In this document: positions 34,154 to 45,912 of the stretch, in pieces
Layout: each line of letters begins with the position of its first letter
How positions within the stretch are numbered: the stretch's first letter is position 1
Assembly: GCA_907163375.1 (NCBI GenBank)
Contig: CAJQUW010004775.1
Coordinates: 701,235 to 765,234, forward strand
Direction of reading: 5' to 3'
DNA length: 64,000 nt
DNA from: Prostheceraeus crozeri
Taxonomy: Eukaryota; Platyhelminthes; Polycladida; Euryleptidae
Position numbers and translations under genes: made by a program
Notes under the pieces: generated by a model
What the model saw: the letters and a program-made list of their open reading frames with translations, nothing else
Databases searched by the model: none
What the model was told of the DNA's origin: nothing

Positions 34154-36126
34154 CTACTGCTCTCGGATTGAAGGTATGGCACGAATTCTAGCAAAAACAC
34201 ACTGAAACCCCCGCAAGCGTCTGGGTTGTTCTACACATTGAGTAGAATTTGTAGAATCCAAATGGTTTACGAGATTGCTGTGTCACACACATTGGTGTAA
34301 AGTAGTCCAATTGTAGGCCTAACTGCAATTAGCCTACCTAACATGTAGGCTATTTGCAATTGAAATTAAAATACAACGCAAATCTGAATTACACCTTACA
34401 TTCATTAACATGATTCAGTACATATAGGTACAGAACAATATCCTCCCAGCTGAGCTTTGTTTCCTGATTTTCCTGAATTTCTTCACTCTTGAATTCTATC
34501 CGAGTTAGATTGCTTCCTCACGCCTAAGATAATTTATCATAATTAGAGGCTTGCATATTCCGAATGTTTTGTAATCCTGGAATATTATGTGGTAAATGAC
34601 ATCGATCGCCAGTCGCGGGTATAATTTAATTATTATTGCTGAGACTACTGTTATAAATACGTACGTGTACACAATTCTTAATGTTTATGGACTAGTGCAT
34701 GCAATATGTTATGATTATGCGTGCATCCATTTGTCGAAAATCTATTTTCTATTTCCTCCAAAGTGCCACATGAGTGTAATTTGAACCAATCGGATGTGGA
34801 TTAATTGTGCCATGTTAAGTCCTCATGCAAATTGAGTGCAAATCCATGGATCTATGAATTGTCCCATCATCTTTTTAAAACTCTGTTTCATTATCTAAGA
34901 TAATGACTTTCTGAAATTCTCTGTAAATGTTTTAATGATGTGAATTGTTTTTTTTTGAAATATACTATGAATGTTAACGAATTGTGCCATTCGAAAGATG
35001 TTTTGCAAACTTATGTTTTTTGCTTATAAAACAAAATCTTTATTGTGTATTTCAGAGAAAGAATCGCTGCACGGAATCGCTGTCCTACAACAATCAAAAC
35101 TGAAAATATGAACGGATTTAACCAAATCGATTCATCGAGTCCGTCCATAAAGTCATGTAACGGGCTGATGTGTTCAAGTTTTCTGTTATTAGATGGAGGC
35201 TGAAGACATGGTAAGTCATTTAATATTTTCATCAATGTCTGTTTCAACTGCGACACAGTCAATGATGCTGTCAATTTTAGAACTCGCATCTAAGACTGCT
35301 GTTATTGTTACACAGACGTGAGCGGCGAACATTTTATGTTATCGAACTTGAATTGCTTCCAATAATTTATCAAAAATGTATCCCTGTAACATTCTAACAA
35401 AGTTTCATGGAAACGTTTTGAAACGTTCCGTTACGTAAACATAATGTGCAAGCGTTACGTATCGGAGACGTTTCCTGAAACGTATATGGAACGTTTCCGA
35501 AACGTAACGTTACGTCACATTGTTGATGGGGTATGTAAACCAAAGATTGCATCGCGTGTCATTTGCACTTGGTTCTCCTGCACTTTATGAATAATTTATG
35601 TAATTATGAAATTAATGAAACTTATCATCAATTGTGTTACAATACACCATCATCGAGTTATGATTGGGCCGCCTAGATCCAACTATACGTCCAGTCAAAG
35701 AAAAAAATAGCAGAGAAAAATTAATTAAAAATCAGTACAGAGTAGGTTTTTTCAAGTAAATGAATCGTCTGTAATTCTACTATCAAAACATTTTGTGGTT
35801 GGAATGACATAGCTCTTCATGCAATATCCAAGAGGAAAATCGTGGATATATAAGGAGTGATTTTTCATCTCCACGCAATCATATTAAGTTTTGGATACTT
35901 AACCCGAATTTCATAATAATCATAGCAGGCTTATTTGTCTGCTACTACGCTAATCTTCACCACGGATAGCAAGCAATTTGAAACTTTGGAAAATATGGAA
36001 GTGGTCCATATAAGGAGGCAGCCTTGTCAAAAATATTCAAATATCTATTAACAGCCTACATTTATTCTTTCATATCCAAGTGTAAAAATTGCAATTGATA
36101 TTGACTGCAACAATATTAACATCATC
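34154..36126. other. intergenic with one palindromic cluster
   Basis: No gene recognised in about 2 kb of AT-rich sequence. The only structured part is the AACGTTTC/GTTACGTAAC cluster at 35405-35520, listed separately. Confidence 0.45.
35405..35520. repeat. cluster of AACGTTTC and TTACGTAA words
   Basis: Within 115 bp the words GAAACGTT, AACGTTCC, GTTACGTAA, GTTACGTAT, GACGTTTCC, GAAACGTAT, GAACGTTTCC, GAAACGTAACG and TTACGTCA follow each other, most within palindromes. ACGT occurs at least nine times in an AT-rich setting. This may be a hAT subterminal region or a binding-site cluster. I see no ends. Confidence 0.6.
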
Positions 36127-36600
36127 GTGAAATTTAGAAAACAAAGTCATAAATTTGATGTTGCTACAGGAATTGTTATAATATCAGATTGAAGTCTCTG
36201 AGTTGATGACGTCTGCGAGCTATGTAATAATTCAAAAGTGGAAACTTTACATCACTTTATGATTGAATGCTTCGCGTATACGAAAATACGACAAGAATTA
36301 GCACCAGTCTTATGCTATTGCATAGTTTTATGAGTTAATGAATAGACTGACTCCAAGAAATAGAAAACCAATCGATAAGTTTCTTCAGAAAGCTAATAAC
36401 ATGCGATTGATGTCTAATATACATATAAAATGACTAATATACAATGTACCAACGAAAAGGATCAATGTTTAATTCCCCTCTCGTTCCCTAATTACAATCG
36501 TCTTTTTTATTGACCGGACGCATTCTTTTCAACGAATGTGTTCCAATGTGTTGCTACTGTTTTCCGAAAAGAAATTGGAAATAAACACTAATTGACTTAT
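36127..36600 (+). mobile_element. LINE 3' end fragment, second copy
   Basis: A degraded plus-strand copy of the LINE tail at 7011-7504. The knuckle CELCNNSKVETLHHFMIEC is readable near 36210-36270, with stops before and after it, and the 3' tail GGAAATAAACA lies near 36580. It is more decayed than the first copy. Confidence 0.7.
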
Positions 36601-37863
36601 TGTAGTACAATGTTCTTTAGAAGAAATAGCGTTTATAAATTGAAACCGAAAGAACATTGAATCAAATGACTATATATTGCAACATAAATCCGTTGTAGTA
36701 TACATGTACAGTTGTAACATATGTATCACGCAATCGTAAAGAATGTAACAAAGTCATTTCGCAAAACTGTTACACTAGCATTCATTCAAAGTGTGTTCCA
36801 GCAAATCATTTGATGATTTAACTAATCAGCTAACAACAGCACCCTTTCAGACAAAGCCCGGCCCAGGCACGCTGCATTGGAAATGCTCGGGGCCAGGCCC
36901 GGCACGCTCATCTCGAGTTGTTCGGCCGGCAAAAAATGCTTTTGTCATATATGATACTATATTAGTTATTCGCATGAAATGCACAAGACAGGTGAGGGTC
37001 AAAGATGATTCAAAAGTCAGAGGGAGAGGTCAGTCTGGCGTAGACAGCGGCGAAATTAAGTCAGTATCGACGGTTGCAAGGTCGCCACACACCGATGGCT
37101 GGGCACTGGAGCACGTGATCGCTGGTCATTTACAAGTATCGTGAGCGGACAATCCATTCCGATGCATGAGGGCTGCGAACCTCCCATATCTGGACCGCAG
37201 TCGATTCAGCAGCAACCACTGGCCCCTACGAAGGCCGCAGCCGGGCGAATGGTATTTGTTGATTGAATATCTGAATTTCGATGTATAAATTTGCGACTTT
37301 GAGCTTGATTTTTGTCACAAGCTTTACAAAAAAATGCGTAATATAGTTATCAGCAATTTCTATTGCGAACTGTGGTTTTGTTTTTAGGATTTCTTCTGCA
37401 AGAATAGTAATACAATTCTATAATTTATGCTCGCAGGATTTTATAATTTTATCGCACTATTTTTCCTGGTGTTTGAATTCCGGATTTCAGAAAAAATAAA
37501 AATGCAATAATTATGTTGCAACCAAAAATGCATTTAACAAAAGAAACAATGCGGCTTTACTACATGATTGCAATAAATGCTGTGCTGTCCATTTCGCAAA
37601 ACACTTGAGATCATTTCGATGGCCACGAGCCTTAGCTTTAAAGGGGTCCTTCTCTGGCTGATTGTAAGTCTGAAGTATTGACCATCAGTATTGAGAAGAG
37701 CAACTATTACTTAATGGATTGCTACAAGTTGGCTAAATGGAAGTGATGAATCTTCAGGTACGGCTCGTGTTAGTTGCAAAATATCAGGCCCAAACCCGAC
37801 CCGTGGCTGACCGACGCTAGCCGGCCCACTTGCAAGTCTGCATCAGTGTTGTTGCTATTTGAC
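36601..37863. other. intergenic with a GC-rich patch
   Basis: No gene recognised. At 36858-37250 the base composition rises to about half G+C against roughly one third around it, with repeated GCCCGGC / CCCGGCAC words. A similar phrase (gcccaaacccgacccgtggc, gccggccca) appears at 37788-37830. These could be ends of an unidentified DNA element, but I cannot match them as an inverted repeat. Confidence 0.4.
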
Positions 37864-37871
37864 TTAACATC

Positions 37872-38513
37872 CATAGAGTAAGTACATTAGGTAGAGTGGT
37901 AACTCCACATTTATTAAATCCCCAATGTGTATACACTTTCGATTTTATTAAATGAACTCAAGGGGGGATAGAGTCGGAATTGTTTCAAAATGTGAGATAT
38001 ACACATTTATGCAGTTTTGAAGAAATTACAACGGAATTGACTGATCATGATAGCAAAACAGAAGGAAATGACATTATTTTACAGATAGTCCGTGTCATGA
38101 CAGCCTTAGAGAGGTAATGTTTGTTAAATTGGCAAATCGATGACCTACCTGCCATTGCTTTCATGAATTAGAAACATGAAATTTCAGCCAAGAAAGAACA
38201 ATAAGATGTCGACTTTTTCATGAAGACTTCCATTATAAAACGGATCATGAAATTCCCTTGATAATCAGCTTAATTTCCGCTTAGTTATGATGTTTAATAG
38301 CAAATATTCATTCCTTCTGATATCCCCTAATTATATAGAAGCATCATCTCGGTAGTACATAATTATTGGCAAAATTTTTAAAACTGCTCAAATAATTTTT
38401 TGGACCACTGGAGCGTAATCTCCGCAAAAAACTGAATCTTTCCATATAAAAATTTTTACTGCATACGGATACTTTTTTGAGTCGATACTCCACCTATATA
38501 TCCCTACTCTATG
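37872..38513. mobile_element. hAT-type MITE, CATAGAGTAAGT family, copy C
   Basis: 642 bp with CATAGAGTAAGTACATTAGG at the left and CTCTATG at the right. Flanks TTAACATC (37864-37871) and TTAACACC (38514-38521) are an 8-bp duplication with one mismatch. It is about 200 bp shorter than copy B because of an internal deletion. No coding sequence. Confidence 0.87.
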
Positions 38514-38521
38514 TTAACACC

Positions 38522-39778
38522 TGCCATTGCACAATTGAAGATCTTAAAATAACGCTCAGTTTTCCGCAAGGTTGGGCACGCTCCGGCAAAATTCTTGCAC
38601 TCCCAGCGCGCTCCGGTGTGGCTAACCCGAGTGCGCTCCGCGCTCCAATTTTCTAAGAATTTAGGGTTGTGCTTCGCACTATACTCATAGATGAAATTAT
38701 AAATGACTCTTAGGCTATAAGTGAAGGATTCTTGATTAAGTGAATCTAACTGAGGAATTGTTGTTATCGAAAGCAAAATGATTCGTTCTATGATATCGAA
38801 TTGTGTAATCCATTGATCGTGTGCTTGATTAACCACAGATAGCAGAAAAGGACGAGTGAATTAGAAGAATCTCGACAGAAGCCATAATAACCTTTTACCT
38901 TTCTCTCCCTTTATTCTCATGCTTTCCTCCCGCGCTTCCGTCCCGTCATGTCTCCCATCGATCAAAGACTCTCTGCTGTCCCAAAATGCCTTGTGGCTTC
39001 TTCTTTTTCCAGTGTGTCTTCGCGTGAATAACCTGTGGTCTACAACACACATACCTGATCCGTCACCTCTACTGGGTCATCAACGCATTCCTTCATTTTA
39101 CACCTGCTCGCCACTCATGGTGACTTCTTCAGTTACGGTACTGATCAAGTTATGATGTTCCCAAATTCTTTGTTGATATGAATGTCATCGCACGCATCTA
39201 CGGCAGGATCTTTATTACAGAATATTGCATCCTGCATCCCACAGCTTCACCTCTTCTGTCAAAATATTCAATTAGTCTTGCACGTAGAAGCAATTATCAA
39301 AAGAATTACAATATCTCATTCAGTGTCAAATGTCTTGTATTACGATCCTAATACTCATACTGATAAATAAAGCAATTTACGCAAGGATTAAACCGTTGGC
39401 AGAAGAAATTATCATTTCATGACTGTATGTCCTGCTCATCCTGAACTTCGTAGAGGAAGCCGGTGAGAATAGGTATTGACACGGAACCATCTGGCATTGC
39501 TGAAGTTTTATTATTCTGCTGAAGTATCAATAGGCGGGAAAATGCGTTTGAAAATTGCAAACAACCGAAGAGATGATCTACGATTACTGTATAACAATGA
39601 TGGATTGATTGAATTATGAAGTTGTTCTAAATTATTTCAGCATCATGCACTTTATTTTTTGATTAAATGCAAGGAGTCGTTGACTTATGACAAGGAAATG
39701 TTGATTTATGATCAACATTTTCATTATTTCTTAAATGCATCACTTTCACGGGATGTATACAGCAGGCCTACACACTAT
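38522..39778. other. intergenic, nothing recognised
   Basis: No supported gene. A GC-richer stretch with CGCTCCGG / GCGCTCC words lies at 38575-38660. The pyrimidine-rich frame at 38919-39155 resembles no protein I know. Confidence 0.4.
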
Positions 39779-39782
39779 TTAA

Positions 39783-41191
39783 CCCTTTAACGTCCATGGG
39801 GGCCTCTGAGGCCCCCAGCGACTTTTATTTTTATTCCTGGCTATCCATTTTTTGATCAGTTTAATTAGATTTCCTGAGAACTTCAATTATCATCTCTAGA
39901 ACATGTATGTGAATTTTTAAGTCTCCATGCGCACTAGTTTAGGTGCTATATGGCTGTAGATTTTTTGTAGCGTTAAGTACCAGTGGGGCCTCTGAGGCCT
40001 CAGCTCTATTTTGACAAATTTTGCATGCTTTTGGCTCTTATTGTGACATCAGGTAAAGCCAATAGTACATGATAGAATCTGAAAACAGCTATTGTTGCAA
40101 TTTTCAAATCTACACCGGACGCATCGGCGCGAATCGTGAGGTATAGGATAAGCATTTCGAGTCGTTTTGGAATTATCGGAATTTCTTTCGAACACCGGCC
40201 GTCACATGACTGCAGACAATTTCTCCTCGAGCCTTGATGTTGCCCGAGCACTTCTTGGTCGTGATCTGACATATTCCGGAACAATGAGAAGGAATAAAGG
40301 TGAGCTTCCAAGAAATGCAACCATCACCCGGTCGCGAACCATTCACAAGTATTTTTGGCTTCCAATGAAACGTCACTGCAGTCTCCTACGTTCCCAAGAA
40401 GGGGAAAGCCGTGGCACTGATTTCAACGTTTCATCATGACGATGAATATCAGCCAGAGGAACCAAGAAAGCCAAAACTGATTCTCGATTACAATCGAAAC
40501 AAGGCCGGGGTCGATACTCTTGATCAAGTGTGCAGGACACATTCTTGCAAACGAAAGACAAGGCGATGGCCATTTGCCATATTCTGCAATCTAATTGACA
40601 TGGCCTCCTACAGTGCCTTTGTCATCTACACCTCCATCCATCCTCAATACTACCCTACAGCATCTCATAGACGCCGTTTGTTCCTGATAGAACTAGGAAC
40701 ACAGCTGATGGCGGTGTCTGACGAAGCAGAGGTCTCTTCGGCTGGAACTCCAGGACCTGTTCGCGTAACCTTCAATCTCGCCAGACGCCGCTGCTACCTT
40801 TGTCCTCGACGATTGGAGAGGAAGGTGAAACAGATCTGCCATGAATGCGAAAGAAACGTTTGTAATGAACATTGTCGCATCATCAGCGAACATTGTGCAA
40901 TGGATTGATTTTATAGATACGCTATAGAAAACTTCTACATCTGAATTGTTTTGATTTTCATGGTAATCGCAGAGGCCTAAATGTACAGTAAATGGATATT
41001 ACATGCATGTAATGTGTTATACTATAGAGGTATTAATGCTAAATGTTGTATGTGTATTTTCCTTAAACATCCTTATTGAGTTCAGCATCATATCTAAACA
41101 AACAGTCAGTCATTATCATGAAAAATACACTGGGGGCCTCAAAGGCCCCCACTGGACGTTAACGTAATTTTTTTTCTTGGATGTTGGAGGG
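39783..41191 (+). mobile_element. piggyBac element 2, internally deleted
   Basis: TTAA at 39779-39782 and 41192-41195 flanks a 1409-bp element. The ends begin CCCTTTAACGTCCA on the left and, in reverse complement, CCCTCCAACATCCA on the right. A subterminal palindrome GGGGGCCTCTGAGGCCCCC stands at the left end, and its partner GGGGGCCTCAAAGGCCCCC at the right end. The ends differ from element 1, so it is a separate family. The 5' third of the transposase gene is missing. Confidence 0.9.
40167..40908 (+). pseudogene. piggyBac transposase, C-terminal two thirds, one frameshift
   Basis: The first piece (40167-40439) contains HMTADNFSSSLDVA with the second catalytic Asp and a TMRRNKGELP strand. 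The second piece (40411-40908) contains KAGVDTLDQVC with the third catalytic Asp, the KRKTRRWP basic stretch, and the C-terminal Cys-rich finger (CYLCP, CHECERNVCNEHC), ending at a TGA. A frame change at about 40411-40420 separates them. The N-terminus and the first catalytic Asp are deleted. The C-terminus is well preserved. Confidence 0.88.
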
Positions 41192-41195
41192 TTAA

Positions 41196-43660
41196 ACGTG
41201 TGCTGTTTCTGCAATATTCCTTTCATGTGAATTCGATGTCAGCTATGCTTAGTCTTTAGTAAAGTTGTTGACGCAAGTTTTGACCAAATGACTAAAGTTT
41301 GACTTTGATTTTCTGAAAATTTACTTTTTCATTGGAATTTTCGGAAATCCTGTGAAAAATAATGATGGCGAGCATAAACAGTTGAAAATACCAGAGGAAT
41401 CATGTCTACTTGATACAAAAACAATGTCTCAAAGCATGAAACTTTCCACTATTTGTAGTTTCGCAGAAACGGATGGTGGTTCAATGTGCCCACCCTACTA
41501 TATTTCCATCTTCCATGCGTACACGGTAGATGTACATCCTAGAAGCCTTGCGTGACTTCACGATTCTCGCATCTTCATATCTAGCTGTCATAACCCATAA
41601 AGTAGATCGACTTTCTGGACTGGCTGCTTCCATCAACAGCTTTCCACTGCACAGGCAATTTAGACCTTTATCTTCAAAATGCCTGAATCAATAAAATCAA
41701 AACCATAATTACCAAAATACATTTCTTTTAATTGAACGAATAATATAGTAAAAGCAAGTGAAAAATGAAAGTAGGAGAATATTCAAGAAAACTACAGAAA
41801 ATTGCAACTTCGATCCAATCCAAAGAAAAGTGCCCATCAAAACTGAGTAAGTAGTCGAACAGATAATGAATTATGAATTCCAAATCAACAAAAGCAAAAT
41901 ACGTAATATTATAAACCTATCACCACAAAGGCAGATTTTTTCATCTTATGAAAGGAAAATACATCATGAGTTAAGCTATAGGATGCAATCGTGAAGGAAA
42001 TTGTAAAATGATGTCTATGTTCTGCAAGTTAAGAAAGAAATGGAAGGTAATTATTAAAAGAAATTGACTCAATTATGACATCTTGATAATGAAGCAAACT
42101 TTCAAACAGTATGCATGCAAAGTAGCCCATGATCATGATAAGGGAAATAGACAAAGTTGTTATTGTCAGGAAACAGTTTGCTTGACTCAGTGTACTGCCT
42201 CTTCTGTGAAATTGAATGAAATTCATAGACTTCTTATTATTTGATGGACGAAACCTGACCAAAAGGCTTATAAAAGAAGTGTTACTCAAATTCAAAAATG
42301 CGGATTTGGTGGCAATATGTGGTGACCGATAATTCGGTTGTGTGTGGTTGCTATTTTTACTGTCTATGAACGCCCTTCAATGTAGCAGGATGCCATGAGG
42401 AGGCCTCAGGTACCCTGTGGGAACGTCGCTCGCCAATATCAAGAGATTATCTAGTGAGTTAGCAATTTTGTGGCTAAATCTATTTCTTTTGCTCAATTTT
42501 GTAACAAAATCATCGCAAGATGTGAAAGTCGCGTTTACTTTTCTAGAAATGCCTTTGAAGTCCAAAAGCGGTAGGTGGCGAATGAGTTACTATGACTAAT
42601 TGACATATGCTTGCTAGCTAATATGAGCTGAGTTTTCGTCAATCGGCGAAATAGTGAATGTTATAGCAACTAATTAGTAGTAAGTAGTAATCTTCGTACC
42701 TTTTATCTTTGTATGAAAATAGATTGTATACTGAGTTTGATCTGTTAAAAACGATCTTTTTTGATTCATGAAAGCTTAAGCTAAAAAAGTATCTATCTTC
42801 CGTGGATGTCGCAGTAAATGCTATGAAATTATTCAAATATTTGTTGTTGTAATTGATTGAATGTCAAGAGATGTTATGCAATCTGATATAAGCAGATTCT
42901 CTATTTACTCATCAATTTCAAATTATGTGATTGTCTGCACTTATTCCTTAGATAGATTAGCCATATGTGGGCAACGTTGAGCAGGTGAGGGAGAAAATAG
43001 AGCCTCTGCAGTAGAGGCGGATTACTAGAAAAAGAGAGAGAGAGTCAAAAGTAGAAGGTGGCATATAGATCGCTAATTGTCGCTGGCGAACTTTGCCAGC
43101 AAATATGCCGCAAACATGACTAAACTGCAGCATGATATTCTGCAGCTGACATCCATCAACCTTTCGCAAGACTCGTTCCCACAGGGAGAGACGCTTTCTT
43201 GCTAATGAGGAAGCTTGTAAGGTTTTCGGAGACTTTGTTGAAAAGAATATTTGAGGTAGATAGAAAAAATGCCCCTTTGTTAATGAAGACACCTATAAGA
43301 TTGAAGTTGATGAAGACCCTGAGGTTGAAACGATGCTTGTGTGCTGATTGGAGCTCCAATGAGGTAGAAGAAGGTGTCTCTGAGTCTCTGAGATTGGCTT
43401 GGATTAAGGCAGGATCGAACTAGCAATACTGTTGTGTGAAAGTACGATATTGGCGCTTTGATCATCTATACATAAAAGTACACGCAATAAACAATACATT
43501 AAGAAAAAAGTGCTAATATCCCAGAGAGTTGATGTGTACAATAATCCCTGCTCTGAAGTAAAAGTCCCGAATTATTGAGATTCTCACAATGCAGTCAACA
43601 AACCTGAACTTGCAAATATACAAGCTATTTCATTAGTAGATACAAAAAATATGTGACCTC
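41196..43660. other. intergenic, nothing recognised; 3' flank of ferroportin copy 2
   Basis: About 2.5 kb with no supported gene or element. A (GA)n-like run (aaagagagagagag) lies at 43028. The 3' UTR of ferroportin copy 2 should lie next to 43660. Confidence 0.45.
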
Positions 43661-44518
43661 CTACACGTTCACAGGCGCTGGATTAATCACATCACTATTT
43701 TCTGTCAATTCCTTGAGAGACGCCTCCTCTTCATTTTCTTCTGTTTCATTCATTTTCTGAGATTCTTCTTTGTTTCGCTTTCTCACCTCGTCGATTTCGT
43801 TATTATGTCGACACGCGTATATTGAGAAGAAGGCAAACCCGAGCAACATGAACAGAAAGGATAAGAAAGCTAAGAAGCCGAAATATTCCGGTTCTGGAAT
43901 AAGAATAACGATCGCGAATTTCAGGAGATCCATAAATCTTGAGATAGACAATTGAACACCGTTGACTTTTCCTCGTTCTTTCTCTACTACAGTCTCGAGA
44001 AAGACTTGAGTGACATTCAAATCAGCAAGCCATAATCCAATTCTCGACAGGACAATCCCTGACATCAAAAGAATAATGGAGACGTTGATCGGGGTGGAGG
44101 TAGCGGGCTTCCCTGTGTCAATCCCTGACGTGTTCGACACGTTGTATGTGAGATCAGAAAGGATGGCATTGGAATTATTGCTGCCCAAAGTTGAGTTGTT
44201 GATCTGAGGCTTCATGAGCACTGTTCCAGGAGCAAACATAGCCCACACACAAAGCTGAAGGAAAAGGGCATCGATGGCATACGAAGCTACTCCAGACTTC
44301 AACAGGCCGAACCGCTTTCGCATTGGTACGACTAAGAATGTGCTCGTCATGCCAGTTATGCCAGATACTGCCATTATCCAGCTGAGGTGACCAGGGCTCA
44401 ATCCTTGAGAATAGGCGTAACCAACAGTAATGTTGTCAAAGCCAAGAACGGTCATAAAAGTCATCGCTAGACTCATCCCAGCAAAGAAGACTGGATGGCG
44501 GGAATAACATTTCCATCC
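43661..44518 (-). CDS. ferroportin terminal exon, copy 2
   Basis: 285-residue C-terminal half of a ferroportin, phase 0 after a poly-T plus AG acceptor at 44519-44520. It has the same length as copy 1. Order: GWK start, FMTVLGFDNITVGYAYSQG, PMRKRFG, glycosylated outer loop (NNS, NNS, NVS, NTS), SRIGLWLADLNVTQ, EKERGKVNGVQ, DLLKFAIVIL, Glu-rich tail. The tail end differs from copy 1 (SLKELTENSDVINPAPVNV against a Cys/Pro variant). In TM8 it reads GHLSWIMAVSGITGM, closer to copy 3 than to copy 1. The Asn and Lys replacing human Cys326 and His507 are the same as in copy 1. No N-terminal exon was seen in the 7.3 kb up to copy 3. Confidence 0.88.
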   Translation of the reverse strand, partial: GWKCYSRHPVFFAGMSLAMTFMTVLGFDNITVGYAYSQGLSPGHLSWIMAVSGITGMTSTFLVVPMRKRFGLLKSGVASYAIDALFLQLCVWAMFAPGTVLMKPQINNSTLGSNNSNAILSDLTYNVSNTSGIDTGKPATSTPINVSIILLMSGIVLSRIGLWLADLNVTQVFLETVVEKERGKVNGVQLSISRFMDLLKFAIVILIPEPEYFGFLAFLSFLFMLLGFAFFSIYACRHNNEIDEVRKRNKEESQKMNETEENEEEASLKELTENSDVINPAPVNV

Positions 44519-44872
44519 CTAAAAAAAAAAGTAATCCTTTAGATTGCGGAAGGCTTACATATTTAAGAAATTCTATGTTCTACATATATATTATGCATCC
44601 GATCATGTTCGCTGAAAACCCTGCCTTCCGGCATGAGCGTCGTGATCATTCATAGACACTCTTTAGATAAAAGATTGGCTGACATTCTCTAAAACATACG
44701 TAAAATAACTGCGTTTCCGCCAGTTATTTCTGGATTTGATCCGCCGATCATTAGAAACTTCGTTATAGAACGAATGACATGTAACTAGTAGCAGTGACGT
44801 CCACAAATCCCAAGTAGTGCTTTATCACTGAAATGTAATTATCAAAATAGCTAAGCAATCTCAAATGGTGTA
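44519..44872. other. intron side of ferroportin copy 2
   Basis: AT-rich sequence directly 5' (minus strand) of the acceptor. It begins with the poly-T tract of the splice site (44521-44530). Nothing else seen. Confidence 0.45.
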
Positions 44873-45063
44873 CAGTCGAGTCTCATGAATCCGATCGGGC
44901 TGTTCCCTGTCAGCTCGCCGGACATGTACAAGCAAGGTAGCCGGATCAGAGAGTCAGCGTTGCCACATTCATCTGAGATAAAATGAGTATTAAACAGATC
45001 CTGAATCCGCTCACAGGCAACCGGCGGAACTAATGCGACGAGCCGATTACTGAGACTCGATTG
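44873..45063. mobile_element. pogo/Tigger-type MITE (191 bp)
   Basis: The ends are CAGTCGAGTCTCATGAATC on the left and, in reverse complement, CAATCGAGTCTCAGTAATC on the right. TA precedes the left end at 44871-44872. The right target has become CA. CAGTCGA-GTCTC ends followed by AATCCG are typical of Tigger/pogo relatives. No coding sequence. Confidence 0.72.
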
Positions 45064-45094
45064 CATCAGGTTGATTATGCCAGTGCCTCTATTA

Positions 45095-45600
45095 CAGTAT
45101 AGTAGTCGCCGCTTAATAAGCCAATCTGCTTAAAAAAAACCAGTGAAGCCTTGTCCGTATTAACTCCATTCATTCCATATATAGAATTTTTCGCTTTATA
45201 AGCCCAAGGAATCGATATACTGAAGGATAGCATCCTCACAATCAGAGAACATCATATGACATCACATTGCATTGCGATGTTACTATATCAGCTACCTGAA
45301 ACGTAGAAGAGGAGGCACAACTACTATACGGTATAATCGGGGAGACACGAATATTAACAAAGAGAACGATGAAGATGATGAAACTAATGAAGACGACGTT
45401 GTGGAGGTAGAGCCGATGCCATCAAATTCCGAAATGCGGCAACTCTTGCACCGGCTAGGTGTTAGACTCGAGAAGAGAGGGTTTGGTCGGATGAAAGCTT
45501 TCCAGACTCTTATCGGATATTCGGATTTTCTACGTAGAAAACCACTGACACAGACAACCTTGGATAAATTCTTCCAGAAAAAATGATTGCATTTATGCGT
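45095..45600 (+). mobile_element. Tigger/pogo element fragment with transposase tail
   Basis: TA at 45093-45094 precedes CAGTATAGTAGTCGCCGCTT, a Tigger-like left end. Within 180 bp follows the tail of a pogo/jerky-type transposase (frame 45272-45586): an acidic region (DEDDETNEDD), a helix ELRQLL-like segment, and the family-typical ending RKPLTQTTLDKFFQKK before a stop. The DNA-binding and DDE parts are gone. The right end is not visible, so the element is both internally deleted and truncated. Confidence 0.72.
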
Positions 45601-45633
45601 GGTGCTATATCCTATGTAACGAACTGACATGAA

Positions 45634-45912
45634 CATAGAGTAAGTGCACTTGTAATGTATATGTAGGCAGAGTGTCGACTCAAACAAGTATCTGTACAGA
45701 GTGAAAATTTTTGCATGAAAAGATTCAGCTTTTTGCGGAGATTACGGTCCTACGGTCCAAAAAAATTAGTTTCGCAATTTCTAAAAAACTAAAATTTTGC
45801 AAGTTATTATACTACCGAGATGAATCCCCTTTATGAGTAGTATGAAACAAGTTGGATATCAAAAGGAATGGAATCTGCTAACAAGCATCTTAATTAAGCA
45901 GAAATTTACTTC
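45634..45912. mobile_element. hAT-type MITE, CATAGAGTAAGT family, copy D, truncated
   Basis: It starts with the terminal CATAGAGTAAGTG and continues as the reverse complement of the right-hand third of copies A-C: the TCGACTC phrase, GTCCAAAAAAATTA and GTATGAAACAAGTTGGATAT are shared. Similarity stops at about 45912. The other end is missing. Confidence 0.75.

Noticed and set aside
42957-43465. Overlapping frames on both strands near a GA run
   Set aside because: Neither strand gives a recognisable domain, and no splice pattern supports an exon.
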